Shown here in pieces: positions 10,070 through 21,013 of a stretch of 64,000 nucleotides of DNA. Numbering within the stretch: the stretch's first letter is position 1; each line of letters starts with the position of its first letter. Source of the DNA: Pseudomonas sp. AB6 (GTDB lineage: Bacteria > Pseudomonadota > Gammaproteobacteria > Pseudomonadales > Pseudomonadaceae). The stretch lies in NCBI RefSeq assembly GCF_034314105.1, contig NZ_JAVIWJ010000001.1, forward strand, positions 3,225,501 to 3,289,500, given 5' to 3'. Under the pieces are notes generated by a model. The model made no database searches, had not been told where the DNA came from, and saw only the letters and a list, made by a program, of their open reading frames with translations. Position numbers and translations under genes: made by a program.

Positions 10070-13000
10070 CTATTGAGGTTTTTCAAAAGGTTTGTAGAAA
10101 GTGATTTTGGGGTCTTTGACCGGTCCTTGGACGCTGTACTGCACACTGGCAAAACGAGCTACCCGGTCACCCAATAATTTATCGACCAGGAATAAAGCAC
10201 CGCCAATCGCCGGTGCGCCTATGATCAACGCGGCAATTGGCAAGTTATTGGTGACCGGCAGCGTCACAAGTAGTTTCGCGTCGACCCGGTCCTTGACCAT
10301 GTCCAACGTGCCATCGAGCTCTAGATTACTCGATGGACCCGCCAGGGTAATTGGGCTGCGCGTCACGTAAACACCGTCGCTGGCAACCAGCAGACCCTTG
10401 ACTTGGTCGTAGCTTAAGCCTTTACCGAGCAAATCTGAAAAATCCAGGCGCAGTCGGCGACCAATTGAGTTGAAGTTCAGCAGTCCGAAAACCCTGAGCG
10501 CTTGAGCGCTGCCTTCCACTTCTACGAACTGGCCTCTGTGCAACATAGCATCAAGGCTGCCAGAGTAGCGCTTAAGCGCAATCCAAGCGGGCGAGCCCGG
10601 CCAGCGGCCATCGGCGTTGAGCTCAAAAGACTCACTGGTGACCGAGGGCGCAAAGCTCCATGCTTTCAACACATCCGCCAGATTTTTGCCGGTGATTTGC
10701 CCCTTGTACCAACTGCTGGTCGATCCTGGCGCCCCTTCCCAACCTCCTTCGCCCTGCAGCAACATGCCTTTGAGACCAAGGCTTAACTCCGACAGCCGAG
10801 TTCCGGTCGGGGTCGGTCGTGCTTTGAGCGACCAGCCGCCAATCAATTGATCGCCCTGATATAGCTGGGTAACTTTGATATCCATCGACGGAAGCGATCG
10901 CGGGTCAACGTCCGCCAGTGGGTCGGGTGCATTTTCCACCACGGCGGCACCGGGGTCGGCGGGTGGCAATTTCAAATACAACAGATCGATCGCAATCGGC
11001 GCCGTTTTCGCGTCGGGCAAGTTTGCAGTGCCTTTGAGTAATGCACTGTCCATCGTCACGGCCCATGCTGCGTCTTTACGATCCAGCTGCAAGCTGACGT
11101 TTTCTAGGGTTGAGCCCATAACACTAAGCTTGCCGATTTGCAGGTCTGCGTTGCTCAGCAATTGCTTGGCGCTGCCGCCGGGATCGTTACCCGCGTAGTG
11201 CTCGACTACGCTTTTCCAGGGTGCAACATCCAACTCAGACAATTCACCACGCACTCTAAGCCCTTTAGCGTCTGGAACGACCGCACCGCCTTTACCGAGG
11301 AACAGCTCACCCCGTCCTTGCGCCATCTTGCCGCTGGGCGAAGCGTAAGCGAGGTTGGCAAGGTCACCGTAAGTCACCCATAATCGCCGCTCCGGGCCTT
11401 GTAGGGTCATTCGGAACTGACTGTCACGCACTTCGTCCGGCCCTTTGCCAAACGGTGCAGGCAAGTCGACAGCCAACCCCTTAAGGTTGGAATCAATCTG
11501 TAGTTGGCTGTCGGCACCACCAAGGGTCACTTGCAGTTGATAAGGCATTTCGCCGGAAACCGGCATCGGCTGAGTATCACCCAACCATTGGGCAAGCCTT
11601 TTCTGTCCAATCTGGCCGCTGGCTGCGATCCGTGTCGTGATTGCTCCCGGCTTGCCTTCAGCAAAAATTTGCGCAGTGACCGGGTGCTCAAACGCTTGAG
11701 CGCGAATGTTATTGCCACTCAAACCTTTGGTATTGTCAAAGCGAAATGAGCCTTTAAGCTGGGTCAAGTCCAGCGACGGATTAGCCAATCTCAGACGCGC
11801 AGAGTCGGTATCGAAATCCACTAGAACCTTAGGCTCTTCGCCTTTACCCAAGGAAATGTCCAGCTTAAGTTTGCCTCGCAATGGGCCGTCACCCTGCCAA
11901 CCGGCGAACGTATCGGCTGTACCGATGGGCGCTTCCTGTAAAATTTTCACGCCATCAGCCAGATCGCCCGCGAAGTCACTGTCGATCAATAAATGACTAT
12001 TTTTTCCCGCAGCTGCATGGGGAATATTGACCGTGACATTGCTGATCTGAGTGTTTAGCAAACTACCTTTACTGGCGTTGATCCTGACACCTGCCCCATC
12101 GACAAATACCTTGGCGCTCACACCCGTCAATGTTGGCCAACCTGGTTGAAACGCCAGCGAGGCGTCGTGAACCTTAAAAAACAAACTGATGTTGCGCGCC
12201 GCATCCACAGCATCGTGCTGTAGCGAGCCTTGATACTGGAAGTAACCCTGATCCACGGCCCCACCCAGAATCGAAGTACGTAGCCACTCATCCAGGGCAG
12301 GGCTGAGCACCGCCGGTAAATACTTACCGGTGTAACGGCCATCGCCATCGACCAGGCCAACCCGCAGATCCATATAATCTTCCAGCGGGGAATTGAAGTG
12401 CAGCCTAATGAGAAAATCGCTGGCAATTTTGCCTTCATCACCGAGCACCTTGATGTACGGCGCAATCAAGGTAAAACTTTCCTTATCCAGCTTCCAAGTC
12501 AGTCGGGCATTGGCTTTTTGATACTGCCACGGCTTGGCAAAGATCGGGGACAAGTAAAGCATGAAGTCGTCAGTATCCAGGCGCAGCTCACCTTGGCCTA
12601 GATCGCCACTTATGCTGCCGCTGACATTTCCGGCTGCCGGTGCACCGTGATAAGCGTTGAAGCCGACCTTATCGAGATTGGCAGCGAAGCTGAAACGCTT
12701 GTCATCAATGGCTTGAGGCCGGTAGTCAAGCAGGACGTTGCGCAATCCGCCGGTCACTTTCAAGTGGTTTAGCACGACCATGAGTTGATCTGGCAGCGGC
12801 ACCAGCGAATCGAGGATCGGCGTAATCGGCGTCAGGTCCAAACGATCGGCCTGCAGGTGCCAGAGTTCGTCATTGTCGCCAGTAGCAACCTGTTGCTTGA
12901 GCTGAATACGGCTTTCCCAGCGTTTGTCGCCAATGTTCATGGCTAACGATTCGAGCGACAGCGTGAAACCTGTTTCGATGCGCTGAAACCATGCACTTAC

Positions 13001-13885
13001 GGCCAAATTGCTAATCTTGGTCGGCTTACGATCAGCATAAGCTCCAATAAATTGTGGGGCATTCACCCGAGCCACCGCACTTTGGAGCATGCCCTTGCTC
13101 CACGTTAGCCAAAATTCTCCACCCGCTTTAAGCGAGGATAGCTTCCACTGTTGTGTAAGGCTGGCCGGCAGCCAATGCGCCCAATCACTTTGAGGCAGGC
13201 TCAGGTAAACCTCAGCTTCGCCATCGCGCCATTTTTGCGGCTGAACTCGTGAACGCAAGTTAAGCGCTATGGGCTGGCCGTCGGGCAAGGTCAAGCGAGC
13301 GTCAAGTTGCTGATCATCCCCGGCAGTTTCAAGGGTAAAACCGAGGTAAGTAAAGGTCAGTGGTGACTGCCCGTAGGGTTGCAACGTAACTTGACTATCA
13401 AGCAACGACAGCCGGGTCACAGCTTTAATCTGGATCAACATTTGTTCGGGGTCGAACGGTTTATCGTCTTTAACCGGCAGTCCCTGAAGCGCCCAATGTC
13501 CGTCCTGATCCTCCCTAAGGCTCAGTTGTAAACCGTCGAGTTCAAGGTGAGCGATGCGTACTTCGTGGGCCATCAAGCTGGCCCAGAGATCGGGCACTGC
13601 TCTGACATGGTCGAGGCGCAAGGCGTTGGCACCCTCCCCCACGATCACATCATTGGCTATCAGCACGGGCACAAAGCCACTCCAGCGGCCTTCCAAGCTG
13701 CCGATGCTGAGGGGCATGGCAAGCGCGGCACGGGCTTTGGTTTGGATTTCGAACCGATACTCGGCAACCAACGGAACCAGTTGTCGGCCGACGCTGACAT
13801 AGAGCGCCGTCAACACCAAAAACAGCGCGCAAGCGCCCAGGCCCAAACGAATCAAGACGCCAAGAACCCGTGTTAGCCGGCCCAT
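10070..13885 (-). CDS. yhdP: AsmA-like inner-membrane protein YhdP
   Basis: YhdP is a giant member of the AsmA-like group (with TamB and YdbH) that bridges the envelope and supports phospholipid movement to the outer membrane. The 1271-residue product has one N-terminal membrane segment (about residues 12-32, LGLGACALFLVLTALYV). A very long periplasmic beta-rich body follows, with a C-terminal DUF3971/AsmA_2-type region (NLELDGTLDMVKDRVDAKLLVTLPVT). Length matches the family. It is 127 bases downstream of rng and 45 bases upstream of the amidase gene. No frameshift is visible. Confidence 0.93.
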   Translation of the reverse strand: MGRLTRVLGVLIRLGLGACALFLVLTALYVSVGRQLVPLVAEYRFEIQTKARAALAMPLSIGSLEGRWSGFVPVLIANDVIVGEGANALRLDHVRAVPDLWASLMAHEVRIAHLELDGLQLSLREDQDGHWALQGLPVKDDKPFDPEQMLIQIKAVTRLSLLDSQVTLQPYGQSPLTFTYLGFTLETAGDDQQLDARLTLPDGQPIALNLRSRVQPQKWRDGEAEVYLSLPQSDWAHWLPASLTQQWKLSSLKAGGEFWLTWSKGMLQSAVARVNAPQFIGAYADRKPTKISNLAVSAWFQRIETGFTLSLESLAMNIGDKRWESRIQLKQQVATGDNDELWHLQADRLDLTPITPILDSLVPLPDQLMVVLNHLKVTGGLRNVLLDYRPQAIDDKRFSFAANLDKVGFNAYHGAPAAGNVSGSISGDLGQGELRLDTDDFMLYLSPIFAKPWQYQKANARLTWKLDKESFTLIAPYIKVLGDEGKIASDFLIRLHFNSPLEDYMDLRVGLVDGDGRYTGKYLPAVLSPALDEWLRTSILGGAVDQGYFQYQGSLQHDAVDAARNISLFFKVHDASLAFQPGWPTLTGVSAKVFVDGAGVRINASKGSLLNTQISNVTVNIPHAAAGKNSHLLIDSDFAGDLADGVKILQEAPIGTADTFAGWQGDGPLRGKLKLDISLGKGEEPKVLVDFDTDSARLRLANPSLDLTQLKGSFRFDNTKGLSGNNIRAQAFEHPVTAQIFAEGKPGAITTRIAASGQIGQKRLAQWLGDTQPMPVSGEMPYQLQVTLGGADSQLQIDSNLKGLAVDLPAPFGKGPDEVRDSQFRMTLQGPERRLWVTYGDLANLAYASPSGKMAQGRGELFLGKGGAVVPDAKGLRVRGELSELDVAPWKSVVEHYAGNDPGGSAKQLLSNADLQIGKLSVMGSTLENVSLQLDRKDAAWAVTMDSALLKGTANLPDAKTAPIAIDLLYLKLPPADPGAAVVENAPDPLADVDPRSLPSMDIKVTQLYQGDQLIGGWSLKARPTPTGTRLSELSLGLKGMLLQGEGGWEGAPGSTSSWYKGQITGKNLADVLKAWSFAPSVTSESFELNADGRWPGSPAWIALKRYSGSLDAMLHRGQFVEVEGSAQALRVFGLLNFNSIGRRLRLDFSDLLGKGLSYDQVKGLLVASDGVYVTRSPITLAGPSSNLELDGTLDMVKDRVDAKLLVTLPVTNNLPIAALIIGAPAIGGALFLVDKLLGDRVARFASVQYSVQGPVKDPKITFYKPFEKPQ

Positions 13886-14012
13886 ATCAGCGGGCCATCC
13901 GGGCTAAAGTCTGAACATGCGATCGGCATTGCCGCGCAGTCATTGGGAAGATCCGGGATTGCTCATTCGCCACGCATAATTCTCATTAGATTTGAATCCG
14001 ACGGATCACTGA

Positions 14013-15470
14013 TCAGAGCAGCACTACGTCATATTGTTCCTGGGAATACATTGTCTCGACTTGAAAACGAATGGTGCGGCCGATAAAACCTTCCAATTCA
14101 GCGACATTACCCGACTCTTCATCCAGTAGGCGATCCACAACTTTCTGATTAGCCAGTACACGATAGCCTTCTGCTTGATAAGCCCGGGCTTCGCGGAGAA
14201 TTTCGCGAAAAATTTCATAACAGACTGTTTCTGGAGTCTTTAATTTACCCCGACCCTGACAACTACTGCAGGGCTCGCACAGCACTTGCTCTATACTTTC
14301 ACGAGTGCGCTTGCGGGTCATTTGCACCAGTCCCAACTCGGTAATGCCGATGATGTTGGTCTTGGCGTGGTCGCGTTCCAGCTGTTTTTCCAGCGTACGC
14401 AGTACTTGGCGCTGGTGTTCACCATCCTCCATGTCGATGAAGTCAATGATGATGATTCCGCCCAAATTACGCAGGCGCAATTGGCGTGCAATCGCCGTTG
14501 CCGCTTCAAGATTGGTTTTGAAAATGGTTTCTTCCAGGTTGCGATGCCCGACAAACGCACCAGTGTTGACGTCGATGGTGCTCATCGCTTCAGCCGGATC
14601 AATCACCAGATAACCACCGGACTTGAGAGGAACCTTACGTTCAAGGGCTTTTTGGATTTCGTCTTCAACCCCATAAAGGTCAAAGATCGGCCGCTCGCCT
14701 GGGTAATGCTCGAGGCGATCGGCGATTTCCGGCATCAGTTCGGAAACGAATTGAGTGGTCCGCTGAAACGTTTCCCGTGAATCGATACGGATTTTTTCGA
14801 TCCGTGGGCTGACTAGATCACGCAGCGTGCGCAGGGCTAGACCAAGGTCTTCGTAAATCACACTGGGAGCGCTGACCGTCTGGATTTGCACGCCAATCTG
14901 ATCCCATAAACGGCGCAGGTAGCGGATGTCCATTAGGATTTCATCGGCGCCAGCGCCTTCCGCTGCAGTCCGTAGAATAAAACCGCCAGCTTCAGTTATG
15001 CCTTCTTGCGCAACGCAGTCAGTCACTACTTTTTTCAGTCGCTCACGCTCAGCTTCATCTTCGATTCTGAGCGAAATTCCCACGTGCGCAGTCCGGGGCA
15101 TATACACCAAGTAGCGGGACGGGATCGATAACTGAGTGGTCAGGCGCGCGCCTTTGCTGCCAATAGGGTCTTTGGTGACCTGCACTACCAAGCCCTGGCC
15201 CTCGTGAACCAGTGCGCTGATACTTTCAACCGACGGGCCTTCGCGCATGGAAATTTCCGAAGCGTGAATGAACGCTGCGCGGTCCAGGCCGATGTCGATA
15301 AATGCCGCCTGCATACCGGGCAAAACCCGCACGACTTTGCCTTTGTAAATATTGCCAACGATACCGCGCCGCTGGGTACGCTCAACGTGAACTTCCTGAA
15401 GTACGCCGTTCTCAACTACGGCCACGCGCGATTCCATCGGCGTGATGTTGATTAGAATCTCTTCACTCAT
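14013..15470 (-). CDS. rng: Ribonuclease G
   Basis: RNase G cuts the 5' end of 16S rRNA and some mRNAs. The 485-residue product has an N-terminal S1 domain (about residues 35-125, with [23 protein letters not shown] trimmed around its core). It also has the catalytic aspartates in [12 protein letters not shown] and [10 protein letters not shown], and the zinc-link motif [11 protein letters not shown]. It lacks the long C-terminal scaffold of RNase E. Its ATG overlaps the maf stop (ATGA), so the two are coupled, and yhdP follows, matching the mreBCD-maf-rng-yhdP order of gammaproteobacteria. Confidence 0.96.
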   Translation of the reverse strand: MSEEILINITPMESRVAVVENGVLQEVHVERTQRRGIVGNIYKGKVVRVLPGMQAAFIDIGLDRAAFIHASEISMREGPSVESISALVHEGQGLVVQVTKDPIGSKGARLTTQLSIPSRYLVYMPRTAHVGISLRIEDEAERERLKKVVTDCVAQEGITEAGGFILRTAAEGAGADEILMDIRYLRRLWDQIGVQIQTVSAPSVIYEDLGLALRTLRDLVSPRIEKIRIDSRETFQRTTQFVSELMPEIADRLEHYPGERPIFDLYGVEDEIQKALERKVPLKSGGYLVIDPAEAMSTIDVNTGAFVGHRNLEETIFKTNLEAATAIARQLRLRNLGGIIIIDFIDMEDGEHQRQVLRTLEKQLERDHAKTNIIGITELGLVQMTRKRTRESIEQVLCEPCSSCQGRGKLKTPETVCYEIFREILREARAYQAEGYRVLANQKVVDRLLDEESGNVAELEGFIGRTIRFQVETMYSQEQYDVVLL

Positions 15471-16078
15471 GGCTTTTTACCTTCAAGGCGTTGCCAACAG
15501 GGTATGCCGAAACGGCTAAGCATTTCTGCGGTTTCGCACAATGGCAAACCGACGACTGCAGAATAACTACCCTGCAGGCTTTCGACGAAAATAGCTGCCA
15601 GGCCTTGAATTGCATAACCACCCGCCTTGTCTTGTGGTTCGCCGCTGTGCCAATAGGCCTGAGCTTCTGCGCTGTGGATTGGCCTAAATCGTACAAGAGT
15701 ACGGACGATGAGGACTTCACACTTTTCGTGATCGAGGAGCGCGACCGCAGTCAGTACTTCATGCTCTCGGCCAGACAGCGCACTGAGCATGGCCAAGGCA
15801 TCCGCTCGATCCACCGGTTTGCCAAGGATTCGGCCGTCTAGAACGACAGCGGTGTCGGCACCCAACACGCATGTTGGCGACCCCTTCGCGTCGAGCACAA
15901 GCAACGTCATACCCGCCTGGGCCTTCGCGCGCGCCAGCCGCTCTACGTAGGCAACAGGAGACTCTTCGGGGAAGGGGGTTTCGTCAATGTCAGCGCTGAG
16001 CGCCGCAAAGGACACGCCTATTTGCGTTAACAACTCACGACGACGCGGTGAACCAGAAGCCAGGTATAACAGGGGCAT
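15467..16078 (-). CDS. maf: Maf-family nucleoside triphosphate pyrophosphatase (YhdE type)
   Basis: Maf/YhdE hydrolyses dTTP, UTP and some modified nucleotides to monophosphates, a pool-sanitising activity. The 203-residue product opens with the family signature [12 protein letters not shown] and carries the [12 protein letters not shown] and [10 protein letters not shown] motifs. AAGGAG stands seven bases before the ATG at 16078. It follows mreD by 108 bases and overlaps rng by four bases. Confidence 0.95.
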   Translation of the reverse strand: MPLLYLASGSPRRRELLTQIGVSFAALSADIDETPFPEESPVAYVERLARAKAQAGMTLLVLDAKGSPTCVLGADTAVVLDGRILGKPVDRADALAMLSALSGREHEVLTAVALLDHEKCEVLIVRTLVRFRPIHSAEAQAYWHSGEPQDKAGGYAIQGLAAIFVESLQGSYSAVVGLPLCETAEMLSRFGIPCWQRLEGKKP

Positions 16079-16186
16079 ACGGACATCTCCTTGTCGGTGA
16101 TCAGGCCATCGCCACCGTGTTCGTGACTATGCAAAAAATGCCACCGCGGAAAACGTAAGCCGTGACCGGTACAATAACTCTATCGA

Positions 16187-16678
16187 TTAATAGATCGCCA
16201 AGCGTTTGCTCAAGCCTCTCAATCCATAACTGACCCATGGCCAGAGCAACGCACTGACTAGCGCTGGCAATACCAGCGCCAGCGTCGGCTGACGATTACC
16301 AGTCAACGCACTCAACCAGAGTTGCGCCAACTGGGCCAAACCAAAAATAACCAAAATGACCATACTTTGCTGCCACATCGGGAAGGTGCGCAGACGTTGC
16401 TGCAAAGACATCACCAAGAATGTGATCAGGGTCAAAATCATCGCGTTCTGCCCAAGCAATGTACCGTACAACACGTCTTCGGCCAGCCCGAGCATCCACG
16501 CAGTGGCCATGCCAATTCTATGCGGCAGCGCTAACGCCCAAAACGCCAACAGGAGCGCGAGCCAAAGCGGGCGAAATATTTCCATGAACTGCGGCAACGG
16601 GGAAACACTCAGCAGTAAACCAACAGCAAAGCTGAACCACACTACCCAACCATTTTTTGCGTGCGCGAGACGGACCAT
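16187..16678 (-). CDS. mreD: Rod shape-determining protein MreD
   Basis: MreD is a polytopic membrane partner of MreC in the elongasome. The 163-residue product has five or six hydrophobic segments (for example residues 12-30 and 35-50) and the family N-terminus VWFSFAVGLLLSV. Its ATG shares a base with the mreC stop (TAATG), showing tight coupling. Confidence 0.94.
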   Translation of the reverse strand: MVRLAHAKNGWVVWFSFAVGLLLSVSPLPQFMEIFRPLWLALLLAFWALALPHRIGMATAWMLGLAEDVLYGTLLGQNAMILTLITFLVMSLQQRLRTFPMWQQSMVILVIFGLAQLAQLWLSALTGNRQPTLALVLPALVSALLWPWVSYGLRGLSKRLAIY

Positions 16679-17808
16679 TATTCTTCCCTCGTCCCAGGTG
16701 CTACAGGTGCGGCAACCGGCGGTTTGATCGCAACTGGCTTGACCGGCGGTTTGCCGGCAGGGATTGTTTGCGTATGGGATGGCGTTGGCGAACCATGTGC
16801 CGGGGCCGGGTTGGGGACGGCGGATGTCGCCGGAGCATGAACTGCACCAGGGCCAGGTTTAGCGTGTGCCCCGGCAGGTATAGCAACGCCAGGTGCAGAA
16901 GGAGTGGCAGGCGTAGCAGCCTCCGCGCCAGGATGATCAATCACTTCCTGAGCTTGCGCAGCATCGGCCGCCCGCTGCTCGGCCGACCGGCCATCGCTGA
17001 AGACCAGCAACAGGTAACGGCTGCGATTCAATGCGGCAGTAGGAACGGCGCGCACGATGGCGAACGGTTGGCCGGGGTCGTGAATCACTTCCCTGACGGT
17101 CGCCACCGGGTAACCCGCCGGAAAGCGCTGACCGAGTCCAGAGCTCACCAACAGGTCGCCTTCTTTGATGTCCGCCGTGTCTGGCACATGCCGAAGTTCC
17201 AAGCGTTCCGGGTTACCAGTGCCACTGGCAATGGCACGCAAGCCATTGCGATTGACCTGAACCGGGATGCTGTGGGTGATATCGGTTAGCAGCAGAACTC
17301 TCGAGGTGTACGGCATTAACTCGACCACCTGGCCCATCAAGCCACGGGCATCGAGGACAGGCTGACCCAGCACCACGCCGTCGCGCTCACCCTTATTGAT
17401 AATGATGCGATGCGTAAAGGGATTGGGGTCCATGCCAATCAACTCGGCCACTTCGACCTTTTCGTTGACCAGCGCGGAAGAGTTGAGCAACTCGCGCAGA
17501 CGCACGTTCTGCTCAGTCAAAGCCGCCAGTTTTTGCAGGCGCCCTTGCAGCAGCAAAGCTTCAGTCTTGAGTTTTTCGTTCTCGGCGATCAGCTCGGTAC
17601 GGCTGCCAAACTGGCTGGCGACACCTTGATAAAGGCGTTGCGGCAAATCGGCAATCCAGTACGACTGCATCAATACCAGCGACATCTGGCTGCGCAGAGG
17701 CTTTAGCACCGTAAAACGGGCATCCACTACCATCAGCGCAACGGATAAGACGACCAGCACCAGCAGGCGCACGCCCAGTGAGGGGCCTTTTGCGAAGAGC
17801 GGTTTAAT
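16678..17808 (-). CDS. mreC: Rod shape-determining protein MreC, probable ATT start
   Basis: MreC is the periplasmic scaffold that links MreB to PBP2 and RodA. The protein has an N-terminal membrane segment, a coiled coil (ELIAENEKLKTEALLLQGRLQKL) here quoted only in part as ENEKLKTEALL, and the two beta-barrel domains with HRIIINKGERDGV and the RVLLLTD stretch. A tail of roughly 90 residues is rich in Pro and Ala. The first ordinary start in frame is the GTG at 17772, which has no ribosome site and would lose the family N-terminus IKPLFAKGPSLGVRLL. That N-terminus is present in frame from an ATT at 17806-17808, preceded by a perfect AAGGAG six bases away, so I place the start there (376 residues). 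Confidence 0.85.
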   Translation of the reverse strand: MKPLFAKGPSLGVRLLVLVVLSVALMVVDARFTVLKPLRSQMSLVLMQSYWIADLPQRLYQGVASQFGSRTELIAENEKLKTEALLLQGRLQKLAALTEQNVRLRELLNSSALVNEKVEVAELIGMDPNPFTHRIIINKGERDGVVLGQPVLDARGLMGQVVELMPYTSRVLLLTDITHSIPVQVNRNGLRAIASGTGNPERLELRHVPDTADIKEGDLLVSSGLGQRFPAGYPVATVREVIHDPGQPFAIVRAVPTAALNRSRYLLLVFSDGRSAEQRAADAAQAQEVIDHPGAEAATPATPSAPGVAIPAGAHAKPGPGAVHAPATSAVPNPAPAHGSPTPSHTQTIPAGKPPVKPVAIKPPVAAPVAPGTREE

Positions 17809-18000
17809 AGGCCGCTCCTTGCGGGCATGCGTTCGATGGATTGAGCTTCAACTGGTTGTACTTATTCTTCATACGGCATGCAACCGGCCTAGACACAGAT
17901 GGACAGAAGATAACGCCTTATTTTGGCGCCAGCCTAACGAATACAGGCAGCATCGCTGCTACCTGTAGACCACGACTGCTGGACTTTGCGCTCAACGAAC

Positions 18001-19050
<1,050 letters not shown>

Positions 19051-19247
19051 CTAGGCAACGCGTGGGTAAAAAAGTGCGGCAAACTCTAACAACGACAGGG
19101 ATTTTGGGCAAGGAGCCAATATGTTAAATTGGCTGTTTTTCCAAGCACGAGCCAAGACGTTCGCGGCCATACGACCGCAGAAATGCGGTAGTGTTCGCAC
19201 AATCTAACACACGGAACCCATCCGTCTGCTTTCCACTGGAGATTCCC

Positions 19248-19535
19248 ATGGCGCTTGATCGCTCCGACGTGGAAAAAATCGCTCATTTGGCCCGACTAGG
19301 CCTGAATGACGCCGATATTCCGCGTACTACCGATGCACTTAATAATATTCTCGGGCTGGTAGATCAGATGCAAGCCGTTGATACCGGCGGTATCGAACCA
19401 CTGGCGCACCCGCTCGAAGCCTCTCAACGCCTGCGTGCTGACGTCGTGACCGAGCGAAATCAGCGCGATACTTACCAAGCCATCGCACCAGCGGTCGAAA
19501 ACGGCCTTTATCTGGTTCCGAAAGTCATCGAGTAA
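19248..19535 (+). CDS. gatC: Asp/Glu-tRNA amidotransferase subunit C
   Basis: GatC stabilises the GatA-GatB amidotransferase, which turns Glu-tRNA(Gln) and Asp-tRNA(Asn) into Gln-tRNA and Asn-tRNA. The 95-residue product starts [19 protein letters not shown]. The ATG at 19248 has TGGAG upstream; longer versions of the frame lack a ribosome site. A 6-bp hairpin with a GAAA loop (19174-19189) lies in the leader. gatA follows after 15 bases. Confidence 0.96.
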   Translation: MALDRSDVEKIAHLARLGLNDADIPRTTDALNNILGLVDQMQAVDTGGIEPLAHPLEASQRLRADVVTERNQRDTYQAIAPAVENGLYLVPKVIE

Positions 19536-19550
19536 GGGAAAGAGCCTTCA

Positions 19551-21002
19551 ATGCACCATTTGACCCTAGCCGAGATCGCCCGCGGACTCGCCGAAAAAAA
19601 GTTTTCTTCTGAAGAATTGACCCGGGTTCTACTGGCGCGTATCGCCCAGCTTGACCCGAAAATCAACAGCTTCATCACGCTCACCGAGGACTTGGCAATT
19701 GGCCAGGCACGCTCGGCCGATGCCCGCCGCGCGGGGGGTGAGAGTGGCGACTTGCTGGGCGTCCCACTGGCCCACAAAGATCTGTTTTGTACCTTGGGCA
19801 TTCGCACCAGTTGCGGTTCGAAGATGCTCGACAACTTCAAAGCACCGTACAACGCAACGATTGTCGCTAAATTGGCCGCCGCCGGTACGGTAACGCTAGG
19901 CAAGACCAACATGGACGAATTCGCCATGGGTTCTGCCAATGAGTCCAGCTATTACGGTCCTGTGAAAAACCCGTGGAACCTTGAACACGTTCCCGGCGGC
20001 TCGTCGGGTGGTTCGGCGGCGGCCGTTGCCGCTCGCCTGTTGCCTGCCGCTACCGGCACCGACACTGGCGGCTCTATTCGCCAGCCGGCGGCGTTGACCA
20101 ACCTCACGGGTCTAAAGCCGACATACGGTCGTGTGTCACGCTGGGGGATGATTGCTTACGCTTCAAGCCTTGATCAAGCCGGCCCGATGGCGCGCACGGC
20201 TGAAGACTGCGCTCTGCTGCTGCAAGGCATGGCCGGCTTCGATCCGCAGGACTCCACCAGCATCGATGAGCCCGTGCCGGATTATTCCGCCAGCCTCAAC
20301 GGCTCGTTGCAAGGACTGCGAGTCGGTATTCCAAAAGAATACTTCGGCGCCGGTCTCGACCCACGTATTGCTGAATTAGTTCTTGAAAGCGTCAAGGAGC
20401 TGGAAAAACTCGGTGCCGTCGTCAAGGAAGTCAGCCTGCCGAACCTGCAACATGCCATCCCGGCTTACTACGTCATTGCACCCGCTGAAGCCTCCTCGAA
20501 CCTGTCGCGTTTTGATGGCGTGCGTTTTGGCCATCGTTGCGAGGACCCGAAAAACCTTGAAGACCTGTACAAGCGTTCTCGCGCAGAAGGCTTCGGCCCA
20601 GAAGTGCAGCGGCGAATCCTGGTCGGGGCCTATGCGCTATCTGCCGGTTATTACGACGCCTACTACCTTCAAGCACAGAAAATCCGGCGCCTGATCAAGA
20701 ATGACTTCATGAGTGCCTTCGCTGAAGTCGACGTAATTCTGGGGCCAACCACGCCGAACCCAGCCTGGAAAATCGGCGCCAAGAACGACGACCCGATTTC
20801 TGCCTATCTGGAAGATTTCTACACCATCACCGCCAACCTTGCGGGCCTGCCAGGCTTGTCGATGCCGGCCGGTTTCGTCGCCGGCCTGCCGGTCGGCGTG
20901 CAACTGCTTGCGCCCTACTTCCAAGAAGGCCGCTTGCTCAATGTCGCTCACCAGTATCAACAAGTGACCGACTGGCATACGCGCAGCCCATCAGGCTTCT
21001 AA
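19551..21002 (+). CDS. gatA: Asp/Glu-tRNA amidotransferase subunit A
   Basis: GatA is the amidase subunit that releases ammonia from glutamine. The 483-residue product has the amidase signature with the Ser-Ser-Lys catalytic set: the lysine in LAHKDLF (about residue 79) and the serines in [11 protein letters not shown] and [10 protein letters not shown]. Length is normal. It is the middle gene of gatCAB, followed after 11 bases by gatB with an AAGGAG site. Confidence 0.98.
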   Translation: MHHLTLAEIARGLAEKKFSSEELTRVLLARIAQLDPKINSFITLTEDLAIGQARSADARRAGGESGDLLGVPLAHKDLFCTLGIRTSCGSKMLDNFKAPYNATIVAKLAAAGTVTLGKTNMDEFAMGSANESSYYGPVKNPWNLEHVPGGSSGGSAAAVAARLLPAATGTDTGGSIRQPAALTNLTGLKPTYGRVSRWGMIAYASSLDQAGPMARTAEDCALLLQGMAGFDPQDSTSIDEPVPDYSASLNGSLQGLRVGIPKEYFGAGLDPRIAELVLESVKELEKLGAVVKEVSLPNLQHAIPAYYVIAPAEASSNLSRFDGVRFGHRCEDPKNLEDLYKRSRAEGFGPEVQRRILVGAYALSAGYYDAYYLQAQKIRRLIKNDFMSAFAEVDVILGPTTPNPAWKIGAKNDDPISAYLEDFYTITANLAGLPGLSMPAGFVAGLPVGVQLLAPYFQEGRLLNVAHQYQQVTDWHTRSPSGF

Positions 21003-21013
21003 GGAGAAAACAC

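Noticed and set aside
10101..13876. Many open frames on the plus strand opposite yhdP
   Set aside because: They lie wholly inside a single intact 1271-codon gene, have no ribosome sites and no family resemblance; they reflect GC-biased third positions.
17809..18000. Hairpin between mreB and mreC around CAGGCAGC-ATC-GCTGCTACCTG
   Set aside because: The stem is interrupted by a three-base bulge and lacks a T-run; mreB and mreC are normally co-transcribed, so a terminator is not supported.
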